Shown: positions 1-12,303, counted from the first letter of the stretch. The stretch: DNA of 64,000 nucleotides from Gymnorhina tibicen (GCA_013399875.1 VXAZ01001670.1:981519-1045518), one strand, 5' to 3'. Translations and numbers: made by a program. Notes: generated by a model not told the origin, from the letters alone.

Positions 1-3000
1 AGCATGCTTTTGAAGATTTTGCATGCAATCCAGACAAGACTGACACAGGAGTGGGTTAAAAAGGTACAGAAAGTCATCTAAGGTCAGAGAGTGGGGGAAG
101 TTAAACAGCAGTGCAATAAATGTGTCAGTTTAGCATCTCTGGCTGGTTGTGATGCTGATGAACAGAAAAGTTATTCAGGCAAAAGTATTCCAGTTAATCA
201 CTGAAGTATGTAAGATCTCTTCAAACCTCAACAAATCAAAAAATATTTTAGGAATAAATATTTCATTATAGTAGAGGTTTTCTGTATTCAAGTGAAAAAA
301 TTATGTCATGATCGTAATTCTTTTTTAGCTATTCCCATGCAGTCTTTTAATATATACATATTACATCCATTTATTTCAATGCAATAAATTTGATGCTTAG
401 TATATACTGTAATTATCTTTAAATACTTATCAGCTCATCTGTTTTCATAAATTTCTGAAATTATCTATGCTATTTGGTATAATAGATAACAGCTATTCTA
501 TCAGCTCATTCAAAATAAGTAACTTCATATGATCAATGAAATTACTTTCATATCTTGATGTGACAGCACCAAAAATGAGCCCAGCTGCTTTCATTAGTCC
601 AAGCTACTGAGTAGCACAATCTTATTAAAGCCTTGTACACATTCTCAAGACTGTATATCAACTAAACACAATAAAAAGAACAGTCAAACCAGTGCTTCTC
701 TTCAGTACTATAAGCCAAACTGTGAACTCACTGGCCTTGATAAAAATAAGGAGCAATTTCATGGCAATCAGTGAGGGTATACTGCTGGATGTAAGACAGC
801 GATCATGCTGGTATCTGTGTTCATGTTATTTTTCCTAAGCCTGTTGCTAGAAGGTCAGAACTGATGTCATTCTTACTCTTACAAGCAAAGCCCAACTGCT
901 ATAAAAATTACTTTTCAAATCTCTCTGCAGGAGATGTGACACTGCCCTTGTGCTACAACTACCGTTGAAAAACATGTATTTTTCTTTCAGTTCAGAAAGG
1001 TGTTGCCATTATTTTCCTGGAGATGAGTTCACCTTGGAGGGTTTTGATTTCTGTGGGCTTGGGGTTTGGAACTTGGTTTCTTTTTTAATAGTAAAGACTC
1101 TCATTCTAATCTAAACACCAGGAGTATTTGTATCTTTTATGAATGTTTTCCAATTCCTGTTTTGCTGAACTGTTGTCCCCCTTTTCCCCACACATTAACA
1201 CTCCATTAACCTCCTGACACTGTGGTCTTGTCATTTTGGAATGGAAAGATGGTCAGATATTTTGGGAAGTTAGGATGGCAGTGTTGGTCACGACCCATAG
1301 AGCAGAATCTTGTGTATCCTTGCATGTGGCCAGCATGAAGGATCGTTGAAGTCCTTGCTACGTGAAAAACATCACTGTGTTTAAAATACAAGACCATTCT
1401 GAAAGTAGACTCTGCCAGTTTGTAACCTCAAGAGCCTCCAGATTAATTGTCTCTTGACAGCTCTCTGGTCAAATGTGCTCAGTTCCAACAAAAAATAAGT
1501 GTTGGTGGGTTTTTTTCCCTGTAACTTCTATGTCTGCCACTACTTTGCAGAATCACAGAGGAGCTGAAATCTTTTTTCATGCTGTCTCTAGCAACAGAGT
1601 TTTGTCAAAACAAGTTCTACCCATACCTTCATAATGCCATCATCTATTATGGGGATGCTGAAGAAGGACTGTTGGCAAAATTTGGCCTTCACATTGTAAC
1701 TTTAAGAGCTTTTCTGTTAAGGCATATGTCAGAACAAGGTATAACTTATTTTCTCACAATTCTGTTGGCTCTGCAGAGCTAAAAAAATAAGAGGGATGAA
1801 ATCGTATAACATTATATTAATTTCTATAGTTGATCTATGTAGATATACATATATATGCAGTTTTATTACACACAGATAACTTGACACAAAAATGTAAAGA
1901 AACTTCACTAAATATTTTTTTCCCAATTCTAGACAATTTTTTCTTGCTTGCCATTATGCATCAACCCCATAAAGGGAGTGAAAAAAAGGAAACTGTATAA
2001 CTTAACTAGTCTGGGAAGACAAAGGAGGAAGAGAACTCACTGCACTTAGTACATACCAATACTGAAAGCTTTTTTACAGTTACCTGACAATTTACAACAT
2101 TAAGCTTTACCATCTGCAGCCCACAGAGGATCACAATCATTCCTACTGTTGCCTATACACTTTCTTGGAGCATCACTTTCCTGTTTTTTTGTCCTACAGA
2201 TGAGTTACTAGATTTTGAACCTCTGTGATCTGCTTGGCTTGACCATACCATGATGTATAAATCATAAGACATACTTGCGCCCTCCTCACCTGGCAATGTC
2301 TCCTTGAATGGCCTTCACAATGAATGCTAGTTAAAAAAAGGTCTCAAGCTGCAGAGATACCAGCAGACAAATGTTAGTGCTGACCTCAGTATTTCATAGC
2401 ATCTAGTAAAACAACATTGTTGGCCCCAAAGATTCTGTTTCTCAATGGGGGTAAATTAAGAATTCATTTTCGAGTTCTTACAAGAACTGTAGCAAATCCA
2501 TAAAGTTCCTTTAGTTGTGGATGGTTTATATATATGTGCTAAAATTGCTTCATCTGGCAGAACTGAGGCTGTTCAGCCCCAAAAGACAGAAATGATCCTT
2601 GAACTGTAATTTCCCATCAGTTACAATTTCTGATAGTCATGCAAGCACCAGCCAGAAAGGCTGTGGTCAGCCCTGCTGATCCTTCATGTGGTTACAGCCC
2701 GGCAGGGTTATAAACCTCCAGACTCCACGTGTGCCTGCTTTTTCACCTCTATAAAATAGAGCTCTGTCTATTGGTTGTAAGAGTTACTCTTTCTAGAGCA
2801 GAACATACCTTGTATGTACAGCTCTGCATCAACATTCCATAACCACTGAGGACTAAAACACAGTTGGGACATGATCTTTCTTAGCTGCAAGGCAAGTTTT
2901 AAAGGGGCAGAAAGACATTACAGCATGGGAAGTTTGGCTTCTGCGCATCAAGGAGTAACCCTGACTGAGAGGCTGGGCACTTGTGTCTCTGTGCACTAGG

Positions 3001-4050
3001 CAAGCATGTGGAATACATCACATCAACTCCTTCATGGCAGCTGCCCACATGCATCACCTTACCCTTCAGTAAACGCTAGGCAGCTCATGCCTCAGTGCAA
3101 ATGCACTAGCTTAGCTTGCTTTCCCTTTGAATTAAAAGTGTACATGTGTTTGTTTTTTAATAGGCAGATTCACAGTCTAGCTTGCTTCTGAGTGATCTGT
3201 TATTATGGTAATAATCTAAGTCAGCTATCTCCCTTCCAGCACCACCCACCTGGTATTATTTTAAATTTTTTCAGCATTTGGGTTTTTCATTGAACTCTTC
3301 TCAGACTCTTCCCAAGCTCCCTGAATAGTGCTAGAGACAAAGGCACCATTTCCTGAGTTGAACCTCAAATGTCAATGGCTCCAGCCCTCCTTCACCTCCC
3401 TGGTTGAATCTTCTATGAATCACTAACTCATACACACAATCCATAACCTGTAACATCTGAGTTTATCAGGTTTTTTTCCCCCTGCTGCATCTGCCTGCTT
3501 GAGGTGTTAGGCTTCCATTGGGATCGACATACACCTCTGATAAAGGAATGTTTGTTTGCTAACTGCTTCATATTGATGTGTTTACACTGAACACTAGCAC
3601 AGAGGGAGAGGGAATAACAGATTAGGGACCAGTTCAAGCAGGTTATTTTTATAACACTTATAATATGCATGTGGTTACAAACGACTTCATGGCTTTATTT
3701 CAATGGGAAAAATTACAATGAGAAGAATTTTTTTACCAACTGGCATCACACCATAGCAATCAGCTTTAAAGGCAGATACACTGGAAATAACTCATACTTG
3801 ATATTCCTGCTTGCTTCTAAAAAAGTAAAAATGCCCTTATACAACGATGAATAAAAGCTCAGATTATAAAACAGATGACCACAAGAAAATATGTCCAGTT
3901 AGTATTAGGGCATCAACCTCATTACAGATTTTGCCAGACAGTTTGTTAGATCTTACTAACAGTCTCCTAGAGGTCTCTAACTTTGCCTTCTGCTGACTAG
4001 TGTTTCTGTGGCCCACTCAGTGCACTGGGTTGCTTACTTCGAAGCAGCCA
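1..4050. other. Unique noncoding DNA, no gene recognised
   Basis: AT-rich sequence with stop codons frequent in all six frames; the longest open frames are under about 80 codons and show no recognisable domain. I see no CR1, LTR or MIR signal here. Short TA-rich patches occur near 1840-1860 and a TATAAAATA string near 2751, but the latter lacks other promoter features. It is best read as intergenic or intronic DNA. Confidence 0.6.
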
Positions 4051-4059
4051 CATGGCTGT

Positions 4060-4200
4060 GTGGGAGCACATCACTGGATGGGCGAGTTACATGATAAACG
4101 CATATCGCAAAACAATCAGCGTAACCCAGTTGATGATTGTCTTAGCATAAGCCAGCAACAGAATGAACTATGGATATTAAATTCCTCTCCAGAGCAACTT
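4060..4200. other. Candidate conserved noncoding element (unproven)
   Basis: This 140-bp stretch keeps several CpG dinucleotides (near 4081, 4098, 4105 and 4120) in an otherwise CpG-poor background. It contains AACAATCAG and GATGATTGTC, which resemble SOX and PBX/MEIS-type sites. CpG retention in unique vertebrate DNA sometimes marks constraint. This is inference only; no alignment is available. The overlapping 78-codon frame has no recognisable domain. Confidence 0.25.
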
Positions 4201-4469
4201 TTTGAACCAGACAAAGCTCTGATGTACACCCATTAGCCATCTGTATGGCATTTCAGTCGAAGATGGCTCTCTTAGCTTCAGACTCATCTCCAGAGTCCAA
4301 GTGTTTTCTGTTTAGGCTGTTAATGGCAGATAGGGAGCATAAAAAACAACAGGTGAAAGGGAAAGAACTGGGTAGTGATGGAAGACATTTTAAAAGCCAG
4401 AACTTGCCTTATCCTCTTAAATATAAAGCCAGAGGAAGGGCTTCCTGTAGAAGACAGAGTATCTGTTGT

Positions 4470-4806
4470 TTCACACGTGAACACACGACTTCACATGTGC
4501 AAGCACGTGCGCAGCTGGAGCCTCCTCTCTGTGGTGGAGCACACAGTGCCTCCGGAGCAGCTCTCACTAACCTGACATTACTGTCACGCTGCATGTGGGC
4601 ATGCAGCACATTCAGCAAAGCAGGCACCCAGACACACGGGATCCTTTGTGCACACAGTCCTTACAAAGGCATGCAAAGCTGGGTTTGCACCTGCACGTGT
4701 GGCACGTCTGCGCATGCAGATTCATGCACAATGCCGTACATGTGCTCTGGTTGCACAAGTGCTTCTGAGCGTGCATGCGCACACAGTGGCCATGTATTTG
4801 CATGGG
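4470..4806. repeat. Low-complexity CA/TG/GC alternating purine-pyrimidine tract
   Basis: The tract is built from short words such as CACACG, GCATGC, TGCGCA, CACGTG and GTGCAC in no fixed order, so it looks like a decayed dinucleotide-rich region rather than a tandem array. It holds three CACGTG E-boxes (4474-4479, 4504-4509, 4694-4699) and NRF1-like half sites (GCGCATGC near 4730, GCATGCGC near 4773). Its composition suppresses stops, which explains the 237-codon frame at 4245-4958 and several long frames on the other strand. Alternating purine-pyrimidine runs of this kind can adopt Z-DNA. Confidence 0.7.
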
Positions 4807-5066
4807 CTGGGCAGAGTTCCCTTCTCCCTCTCTCTCTTTTCTTCGTTGAATGGGAAAGGGCTGTCAGCAGTTTCCTTCTGTCAGCAGCTGGGAGACACTT
4901 TTCTGCAGTTAGCTGCAATTTGTTTCAATTATGTATATTAATCACAGCCTGCTCCTGATGGGATTCTTCATAAATGAAAAATTTTAAAAAATCAGAGCTT
5001 TTCTTTTAAACAAGCCAATTCCTCTCTCATGATGGCACTTAATGACTGCAGGTTTGTTGGGAGAGT

Positions 5067-5105
5067 GGGGGGAAAAAAAGAAAAAGAAAAAAAAGGGAAA
5101 AGAAA
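5067..5105 (+). repeat. 39-bp uninterrupted homopurine run
   Basis: A G6 run is followed by A-rich purines with single G interruptions and no pyrimidine for 39 bases. It is a low-complexity tract with triplex-forming potential and no coding content. Confidence 0.85.
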
Positions 5106-7552
5106 CCCTTGAGACACTTTCATGTTTGCTTATTTCATTAATAAGCACCATGGCTCAAGAAGCAGGCAAGGCATGCAACTGAAATGGGGGTCAGTTCACT
5201 GTCATTTTAACTGTGGAGAGAGAGAGCTCTGAATAGCCTTATATAAAAAAATCTCCTAGTTCAGAGAAGTGGGTGAACTTGTATCAATTAAGGATTTTTG
5301 CATTCCAACTTGCTTTCTTTGAAACCTGAAGCAGAAATCAGTTTCCTACTGTTTTAATATCTTACAGCAGGGACTCATTTTGAAGACACTGGAAAAAATA
5401 GTGAAAAACTGGGAAACCCATAGCTGGCTAAGAGCTGCACCCAAAGTCTACTGGAACATAACCAAAGTATCAGTGAGGATAAATGTTATTTTACCACTCA
5501 ACTGCACATCAAACTGTGGTGTTTCAAAGTTGCCTATTTCCTCTGTAAGTCCTAAGAGGACTTCTGAGGAGCATGCTCTATATTTGCAGTGAAGCAGTAA
5601 ATAAAATCAGGTACTTAGGATGTATGCCAATATTTTGGAAATATTCTGCTTAAATAAGCTCCTCTGCAGAGATATGAGGGTGTGCCAGGACATAAACCAA
5701 AAGGATCTTTCCTTCTTTCTCATTATCTGCTTTCCCCTAGCACTTATTATCTTACCTGCTATTGTATTAAAGATTCCTCCTGCCCTGATTTGTCATGAAT
5801 CATAGTGAGGGCTGACAAGCTTGGAAAACTTAGGAGTCATTGTACAAATTTTACTCAGAGGTATAAATATTTCTGGGAAACTGCTAGGATTCAAGCAATG
5901 GGCACTTACTCCACAGCCCTGGAATTTTAAATCAAAAATTATCCAAGTACCAAAAGTGTAGATGATTTGCAAGGCATGATCAATGTATTTTATCAAAGAC
6001 TGGGTTAGAACAACAAGGCTGTGCTAGAATAACAAGGGAGTCTGTAAGATTGGTACTGCTTAAAACTGTATTGCAATGAGTCCTTGCAAAATTTGCTTTC
6101 TAAAAATCTGCTTAGCTAGATTTGCTCACTCCATCACACTCAGGGAAAAGAAAAATGATCCTATTCTAGATCCATATGGCACAATGTGTACAATACATCA
6201 CTTAGAGAATTTAGGTCTACTCCTACCTAAATATTTAATAGCACAGACACCAGGTGTACAAAATAAATCCATCCAATATATCCCCTGTAATCATCATATC
6301 AACAATGACAAAATCATGAGTGAAATCATGAGTGAAGATGTCTTTACACTGGCAGAAAATACAACTTTACTTGTATGTTTTTTTAATAAGGGCCCAGGCA
6401 CACTAACAAAAGCATATCTGTATTCAAATGAGTTTTTTGCATACCTAGATTAATAAAGTCATAGGTACAAGCAGGTCAAGTCAAACAGGTTCTGCATCAG
6501 GCATGTTTTCCAGGACACCAACATTAGACAGGGATTGATGTGATCCTGGACAAAGCTCCAATGTGAGCTGCAGTAAGTAGGTACTGGGCCTAGTGGCCTG
6601 TGCCAGAGCTCTGCCACATCATGTGATTAGGAACTCATACTGCACAGATGGTGTACATTTTGTCGGAGAAGATGATAGGTCCTCTACTCTACCCATCAAA
6701 GGCATGTATAGACCCTGATGATCAGTGAAGGTCACTCCCATGGATGCAGCTACACCCACATGACTATATGTCCACGAAGATTTCATGGTTCTTTGCAAAA
6801 AAATGTGGAGGAGATAGTCTGTACTGAAAAGAGCATGCCTTTGCCTGCATGAACTGCATCCACAGACAGCCCTTTTACTGATGTCAGAGCAGCCTTTGAG
6901 TCTGAGTTTCACACGTCTCGATTTCTTCCAGCTAAAAGGTAGGTACATGAAAGTTTGTTATTTAGCTCAAAGGTTTATCTGCAGAGGGACAAGTCTTAAA
7001 ATCCTGAGTGAGGATCACTTGCTATCATCGGTACCCCTTGTTCTCATCTCAGATTTGCACAAGCAGGACATTTAGAGAAACTAAACCCAGAGCAGTTACT
7101 AAGTGAAACTAACCCTGAACAATTAAGATGTGAAAGAGTCACAACATTATGAACCCTTTAGAAACCAACATGATCCACAACCCAGATACAAACTGCCCAA
7201 CCTCTGTGCACTCTATGGTCAGTTGTGGTCACAAACTCTGGCACCACAAGAAGCAGTACATCCCTTCCACTAGCACTTTCCTCTACATTTCCATCAAAAA
7301 TTTCCATTACATTGTGTTCTATTTGCCAAATTAAAACACAGCCCACAAAAATATGTTGGTAGAAGGCTCATCCAGAAAACTTCAGCCTCATTAGAGTTAT
7401 ACTGACATGTGCACACAGACAAAAAGGAGAACAACTAGGCAGAACATGAGAAGTCTGAAAGGTGCAAAAAGCTTGGAGCTTCACAGAACTCTTGGGCTTC
7501 AGACACAGCACTTTTCAACACCAGGAACAATAAATCCAAGGTAAATAAAAAT
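5106..7552. other. Unique noncoding DNA with a small tandem duplication
   Basis: No repeat family or gene is recognised. The longest frame (6076-6453, 125 codons) has no signal peptide, domain or biased composition that I recognise and is probably chance in AT-rich DNA. The 12-bp duplication at 6311-6334 lies inside it. Confidence 0.55.
6311..6334 (+). repeat. Perfect 12-bp tandem duplication
   Basis: The unit AAATCATGAGTG occurs twice head to tail with no mismatch. It is a simple local duplication, probably from replication slippage. Confidence 0.85.
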
Positions 7553-7724
7553 CAGAGAACATGACAGAGGAAGCAAGAGGGAAAAGGGATGGGGAAAGGA
7601 GAAAAATGAGAAAGGAAAACAAAGAAATAGTGGAAAGCAAAAGGGATAAGTGGAGAAAACAGGCAGAAAAAGGAAAATAGAAAAAGAAGAGGGAATGAGA
7701 GAAAGTGATAGAAGGGAAGAGAAA
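7553..7724 (+). repeat. GA-rich (homopurine-biased) low-complexity tract
   Basis: About 170 bases are overwhelmingly A and G with only scattered C and T. The complementary strand is a polypyrimidine tract, so stop codons are rare there, which accounts for the overlapping minus-strand frames of 76-177 codons rich in Phe, Leu, Ser and Pro. No protein is implied. Such tracts can form H-DNA and evolve quickly. Confidence 0.8.
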
Positions 7725-7779
7725 TCTCTGCTGGTACAGTAACAAATAAATCCCTGCAGCATGACAGGCGTCTGCTGAA

Positions 7780-7915
7780 GCATTTCATTTCCCCGCAGCA
7801 TAATGGTGTGTTATTGCCCATTATCTGTTCTGTCAGTGCCAGAGTCGATATTAAATGAGGGGCAGCTGCATTTAGCTGCCATTTTTCAGCTGTCTCTCTG
7901 TTACCATGGAGACAC
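7780..7915 (+). promoter_or_regulatory. Candidate regulatory element with RFX X-box-like site
   Basis: The segment carries GTTACCATGGAGAC at 7900-7913, which matches the left half and centre of the RFX X-box consensus (GTTRCC-ATGG-RAC type). Two CAGCTG E-boxes lie at 7863-7868 and 7887-7892. A perfect 7-bp inverted repeat (GGCAGCT at 7861-7867, AGCTGCC at 7874-7880) could form a hairpin with a 6-base loop. The combination resembles a conserved enhancer, but function is inferred from motifs alone and conservation was not tested. Confidence 0.35.
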
Positions 7916-10900
7916 ACTTGTTTTCTGATGAACCTGGCTTCGAGCAGAGAGGTGCATGCGCACGAGGGGGAGGTAGGAGCACCGCAGAGCAGTGGGAGCA
8001 AAGGACCAAGACCACCAGTGGAGGGACACAAGCAAGGGGAGGGCAGGTTCCTTGCACCCAAGCACCATGGAGACAGCCACTTCAAACACCCTGTTAATAA
8101 GCAGAGGGGCCGACAGCCAAGCCTACAGACATTGCTCTGACTTTCACAGATTCCAGAAATTGCTCCTTCATCTCTCTGCCCTTCTCCTTTCCCTACAGCC
8201 TCTGTCCCATAATGATAGCAATCCTCCCCTTCTCTCTAGCATCTCTGCAGCAACATCTCTAAGACTATTAGAAGTAATGATCAACTAAGCCTCTCAAAGA
8301 CCATGTAGCAGGTTGATGAGCATTAATATTGCTAAAATACTAATCAGGAACATGAAGCTCAATGAGATTGGATTTGCCCCTCTTTCCCAACAAGATTTAT
8401 GCAGCAAGCTGCTGCCACGCACGGGTGCTGATAGCTAGAAAACTTCACTGACCATTTTCCTGCTTCAAATGTAACGATGTTCCCTACAGGGAAGTGGATG
8501 GGAGACATCTACACAGCAAACTGGAATCAAATGAAAAAGATCTCATTTCCCTAACTTCTTAACACAAAGCTTCTTTAGAGGAAAGATGCACTGAGGTCTC
8601 CCTGCATCATTTACCTAATGGTGGCAGCTTCAAACCCCACATCTAGCATACTCCAGGTTTGATCTCCAACACTGTTGGCTTTAGGCCCACAAACAGCATA
8701 CCTGCAGTGGTTAGGAGAGCCCATCTCCTGTTCTCCAGTGGCATCTCAATCACCAGTGTGAGAAATTTCTGTGTGTTGACCACACACAGCACCAGAACTA
8801 AGCAGTCCAGTTCCAACAGCATTTTCAGGTTACTTACATTACTATAAGCCATTTATCGATGCTTGAGGGCCTTGTTTCTCTGAATGGCTTGTAAAGGGTT
8901 TTAGAAACATTGGAGAGACTGACATGGTGAAAGTCAAACTAATAGACTATATACCTACATTAACAAATGAAATGGAGCCAGGGTGTATTCCTAGACTTTG
9001 GAACATGGTAGTTAGCAATTCTAAACTATGAGAACTGTCTCCGATATAATTTTCTCATTTAATTAGCAGTCTTCCAAATTATTCTGAGCACAACTTAGGG
9101 GTTAGGATATGCCTATGACCATTCCCAATGCCCAGTTTTCATACAACCATCTTGTTCTGCATGTTTATGAGCACAGACAGACCATCCTTCAATGGCCAGC
9201 CTCAGTGCCAGGACACATTTCCAAACATGCTCAGCTGATTAGTAGAGACAACCAGGCAATCCAGCTTGGAGACAGCCAGGACGGTAGTTTATGCAGTCCC
9301 AAACTGCAAAGATAAAGGTCTTGCTGACATATCCTAGCTCTGTCCACCCTAGCACTCTGTCAAAGGGCTGACTTGCACAATTCTGCCTATCACGCAGCTT
9401 GGATGTGCACACAGAACAATGCAGTCACAGCTTCTCTGTAAGCCACTGAATACTTGATCCATAGGTCTGCTGAGATATATCCTCCTAAACAGACAAACAG
9501 GAAAAGAAGACTAATAATCCCACTCAAGCTGACAAGGATAATAGGATGTCCAAGAAGAAAATCACATCACATCCTTAAGATACATACCAAGACCATTTCT
9601 GGGGTCTCAAAATTCCGTAGCACTAAATGGGAATATTCTACTGCTGCACTCTGGACTTGCAGAAAGCCTCACCTCTACATCAACCATCACGATACCAAAA
9701 AGAATTGTTTGGTGTGTAATGTTTATGATTAAGGCTGAAGATGCCCAGAGTAAAATTAACCTTTTACTCCTCAAAGGTGAATTCAGGATGCAGATATGTT
9801 GTCAGACACTGAGAGCATTCAGCTTTTCACAAAGCAGCTTGCTCTTTAGCTGATATCTACATTGGCCTTGAATGCTGATTTACAGCTTTCCAGTCCATCC
9901 TCGGATCATGTTTCTCAAAGTACAAACTTTATACCTCCCTTAAACCTCTGTTCTGTCCTTTTGCCTCAAAACCCCAGACTGCAAAACAACACCTTTGCTA
10001 GGAAGTTGTGAGCAGAAGATGAGAAGGTGCCCAGGCCCAACTCTGGTTTGCAGTGGAGTGTCTCGTCTCTTGCTCTTTAATCTCAATGCACGTGAAACTG
10101 AAGTAAAATATACATATACAACTGTAACACCAAGAAACACAGCAACACTGAGTATTCTTAACTTTTAAAACTGTAATTTGCTGTTTCTTCAGCTTAGAGC
10201 ACCCCTTCCCATGCCCCCTGCTTTCCCAAAGCTTTTCTTTAAATCTTCTCATTTATTTGTTCATGCTGTCTAGCATCACCTAACAAATAAACTTCTCAAC
10301 ACTCACTCAAGTAGGAAACTACTGTTTTAATAACTGTAAAAACTGCAGTACCTTCCAATGATCCACTGCATTGTCTTCCAGTGACCTGCTAGTACAGACA
10401 TTTTCAGTGCCTGACTGTGAAGTAGTCTTCTTCCTTTATAAAATATATTTGCATTTTAGAAACCATTTGCGTTTTAGAAATCATTTCTCAAGACCTGCCT
10501 AGATCTCCCTGCTCCATACTAAGAGACAGTAAAAACAAAGGATCCAAGTGCTTCATTGTATTAATATGTAAGTCCTCATGTCCTAGTTGGACTGTACCCA
10601 TACCTTGTCATTTTCTCATCAGAGCCCCTTACTCATGTTTTTCCACTTTGGGCCTTGTGCAACTTGAAAAAACTTTTAAAAGCAGATTCTAAAGAAACTC
10701 CTCAAGTGACATTTATTTGGCACAATGCTGTTGATCTTGCCCACAACTGACATCTGCTACCTTTCTCTATGGCAGTTGCCCAGAACAGCTCTTCGTGTAT
10801 CTTATCATACTGACCACTGGTTTCTTTAACACTTCTGATTGTCCCACACTAAGGAAAAAGGTTCTGCCTGAATTTCTTACATGCTATTCCTTCCTTTAGC

Positions 10901-11984
10901 TTCTATCCACTTTCATAACATTTTGCTTTTGAATATGGAACTATCTTAAGCACCACATTGAGTACCAGGCTGACATTGGATTTGCAGGATCTTTTTTCTC
11001 TGGGGGATGTCTCAGTTCAGAGTGTCTGGTCAAAGTCATCCTTGTAGTCCAAGGGAATTTTGCACACAGTAGTGGAAACAAACAGCTGATATACACAATT
11101 GAAAATATGAACGCTAATGAACTGTTTAATCTGTTAGGTCAATGACACTAGTTTTGGGTTCAATGAGTCAGGAAAACTGAAGGGAAGAAAGAAATACACT
11201 CTAGTATTAACAGATTTTGTTTTAATGTAATCTCTGGTCAGCAAAGAATATGACAAGAGCATTGACAGAGCAGTTTTTGAGACAAATGGGAAAGCAAGGG
11301 GCAAATTATCCTGCAGAGCTCTCACAAACAGCTCTGTGGTCATTTCAAGGAGTTTCTAGAACTGTGCCAACTGGCATTAGTATTAGTTTCTATAGCACAG
11401 ATAAACTGGTTCCAGAACCTGCCTAAACTGTCCCATTTGAGTTAGGGGATACATTCAGAAGAGCAAGGGAATTTGCAATGAATTCCTCTGACCACATTCC
11501 CCACACCCAACAACGCCATTGGGCTGAGAAACAAAACAAGACAACAAAGATGTAAAAGAAACCTAACTGCTAGATGCTACAGACAGATCATATTTATTCA
11601 GTAACAGTTTTTAATCAAAGTATTGATTTCTAACTCAGGGATTCTTTGTGGAAAACTTTCTGGCAGACAAAACTAGCACTTAAATTTCAGGGCAAGAAAG
11701 AAAGATATATCTATCTTTGGATGTCTTTCCATCTTTATTTTCCCCACTCTCTCTTTCCAAAGAACAATACCTATCAGTTTCCTTCCTATTGTCTCAATTC
11801 AGTCAGCGAAAAATAGGTGTGTCACGTTTGGCTCTACTTATTTGCATTCAGTAACACAAGACAACATAGCTGAGGATCAAATCCTCAGTGGCACAAAAGC
11901 TGCCACAAAGCTGCTCCTTTAGCTCTGGCATTAAGGGGCTAGTGCTCCTGGTGATGGAATTCCTAAATCTGATTCCTGCTACTG
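7916..11984. other. Unique noncoding DNA
   Basis: No mobile element, RNA gene or exon is recognised. Frames here are at most about 100 codons and lack domains. A GTGCATGCGCAC NRF1-like palindrome lies near 7951-7962, just downstream of the candidate regulatory element. A small imperfect tandem repeat sits at 10447-10482. Confidence 0.55.
10447..10482 (+). repeat. Two-copy 18-bp imperfect tandem repeat
   Basis: ATTTGCATTTTAGAAACC is followed immediately by ATTTGCGTTTTAGAAATC, giving 16 of 18 matches. It is a local duplication whose first copy contains an octamer-like ATTTGCAT string that is lost in the second. Confidence 0.8.
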
Positions 11985-11990
11985 GGGAAG
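11985..11990 (+). repeat. Target-site duplication, left copy (GGGAAG)
   Basis: GGGAAG directly precedes the TG at the LTR 5' end and is repeated exactly after the LTR 3' end. A 6-bp duplication is typical of alpha/beta-retrovirus-like (ERVK-type) avian integrations; GGAAG alone would fit a 5-bp ERVL-type duplication. Confidence 0.8.
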
Positions 11991-12220
11991 TGTGGCGGTG
12001 TGCCCCGTGGTACCAGAACCTCTCCAGGCCATAGTCTGGTACGATGAATCCCCTGGGGGCACCACCCGGGACTTGGTTCCCTTCTCCTCCCCCTAAGCTG
12101 TCAGTTATTATGTTGTACCCACCCCTGTATCCACCCCTGAGCTGCCGGCCCCCGCCCCTTGTACCCACCCCCTTGTCACTCACCAGACCTTCCAGAGAGT
12201 TCTCCCCTGTTCGCCTCTGG

Positions 12221-12303
12221 ATTGGTCCTCCTTGATCCTGTTCCTCGTTGGTTGTTTTTGCCCAATCCCGTACCCCTATCCTTGCGGTCTGTTTCCCTAT
12301 TGG
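12221..12303 (+). promoter_or_regulatory. CCAAT-box cluster in LTR U3
   Basis: Three NF-Y-type boxes are regularly spaced: ATTGG at 12221-12225, CCAAT at 12262-12266 and ATTGG at 12299-12303, about 37-41 bp apart and ending 24 bp before the TATA box. Farther upstream GTACCCACCCC occurs twice (12115-12125 and 12161-12171), which are KLF/SP-like C-rich sites. This is a complete-looking core promoter architecture. Confidence 0.65.

Noticed and set aside
2751..2760. TATAAAATA as a promoter
   Set aside because: Isolated AT-rich string with no CCAAT, initiator or downstream transcript features.
4245..4958. 237-codon plus-strand open frame
   Set aside because: It coincides with the CA/TG-rich tract, which suppresses stops on both strands; the Cys/Ala/Ser/His-rich product has no domain and competing frames overlap it.
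7552..8085. 177-codon minus-strand open frame
   Set aside because: Half of it is translation of the polypyrimidine strand of the GA-rich tract (Phe/Leu/Ser/Pro runs); no domain in the remainder.
12044..12235. Pro-rich open frame
   Set aside because: It is translation of the C-rich U3 part of the solo LTR, not a gene.
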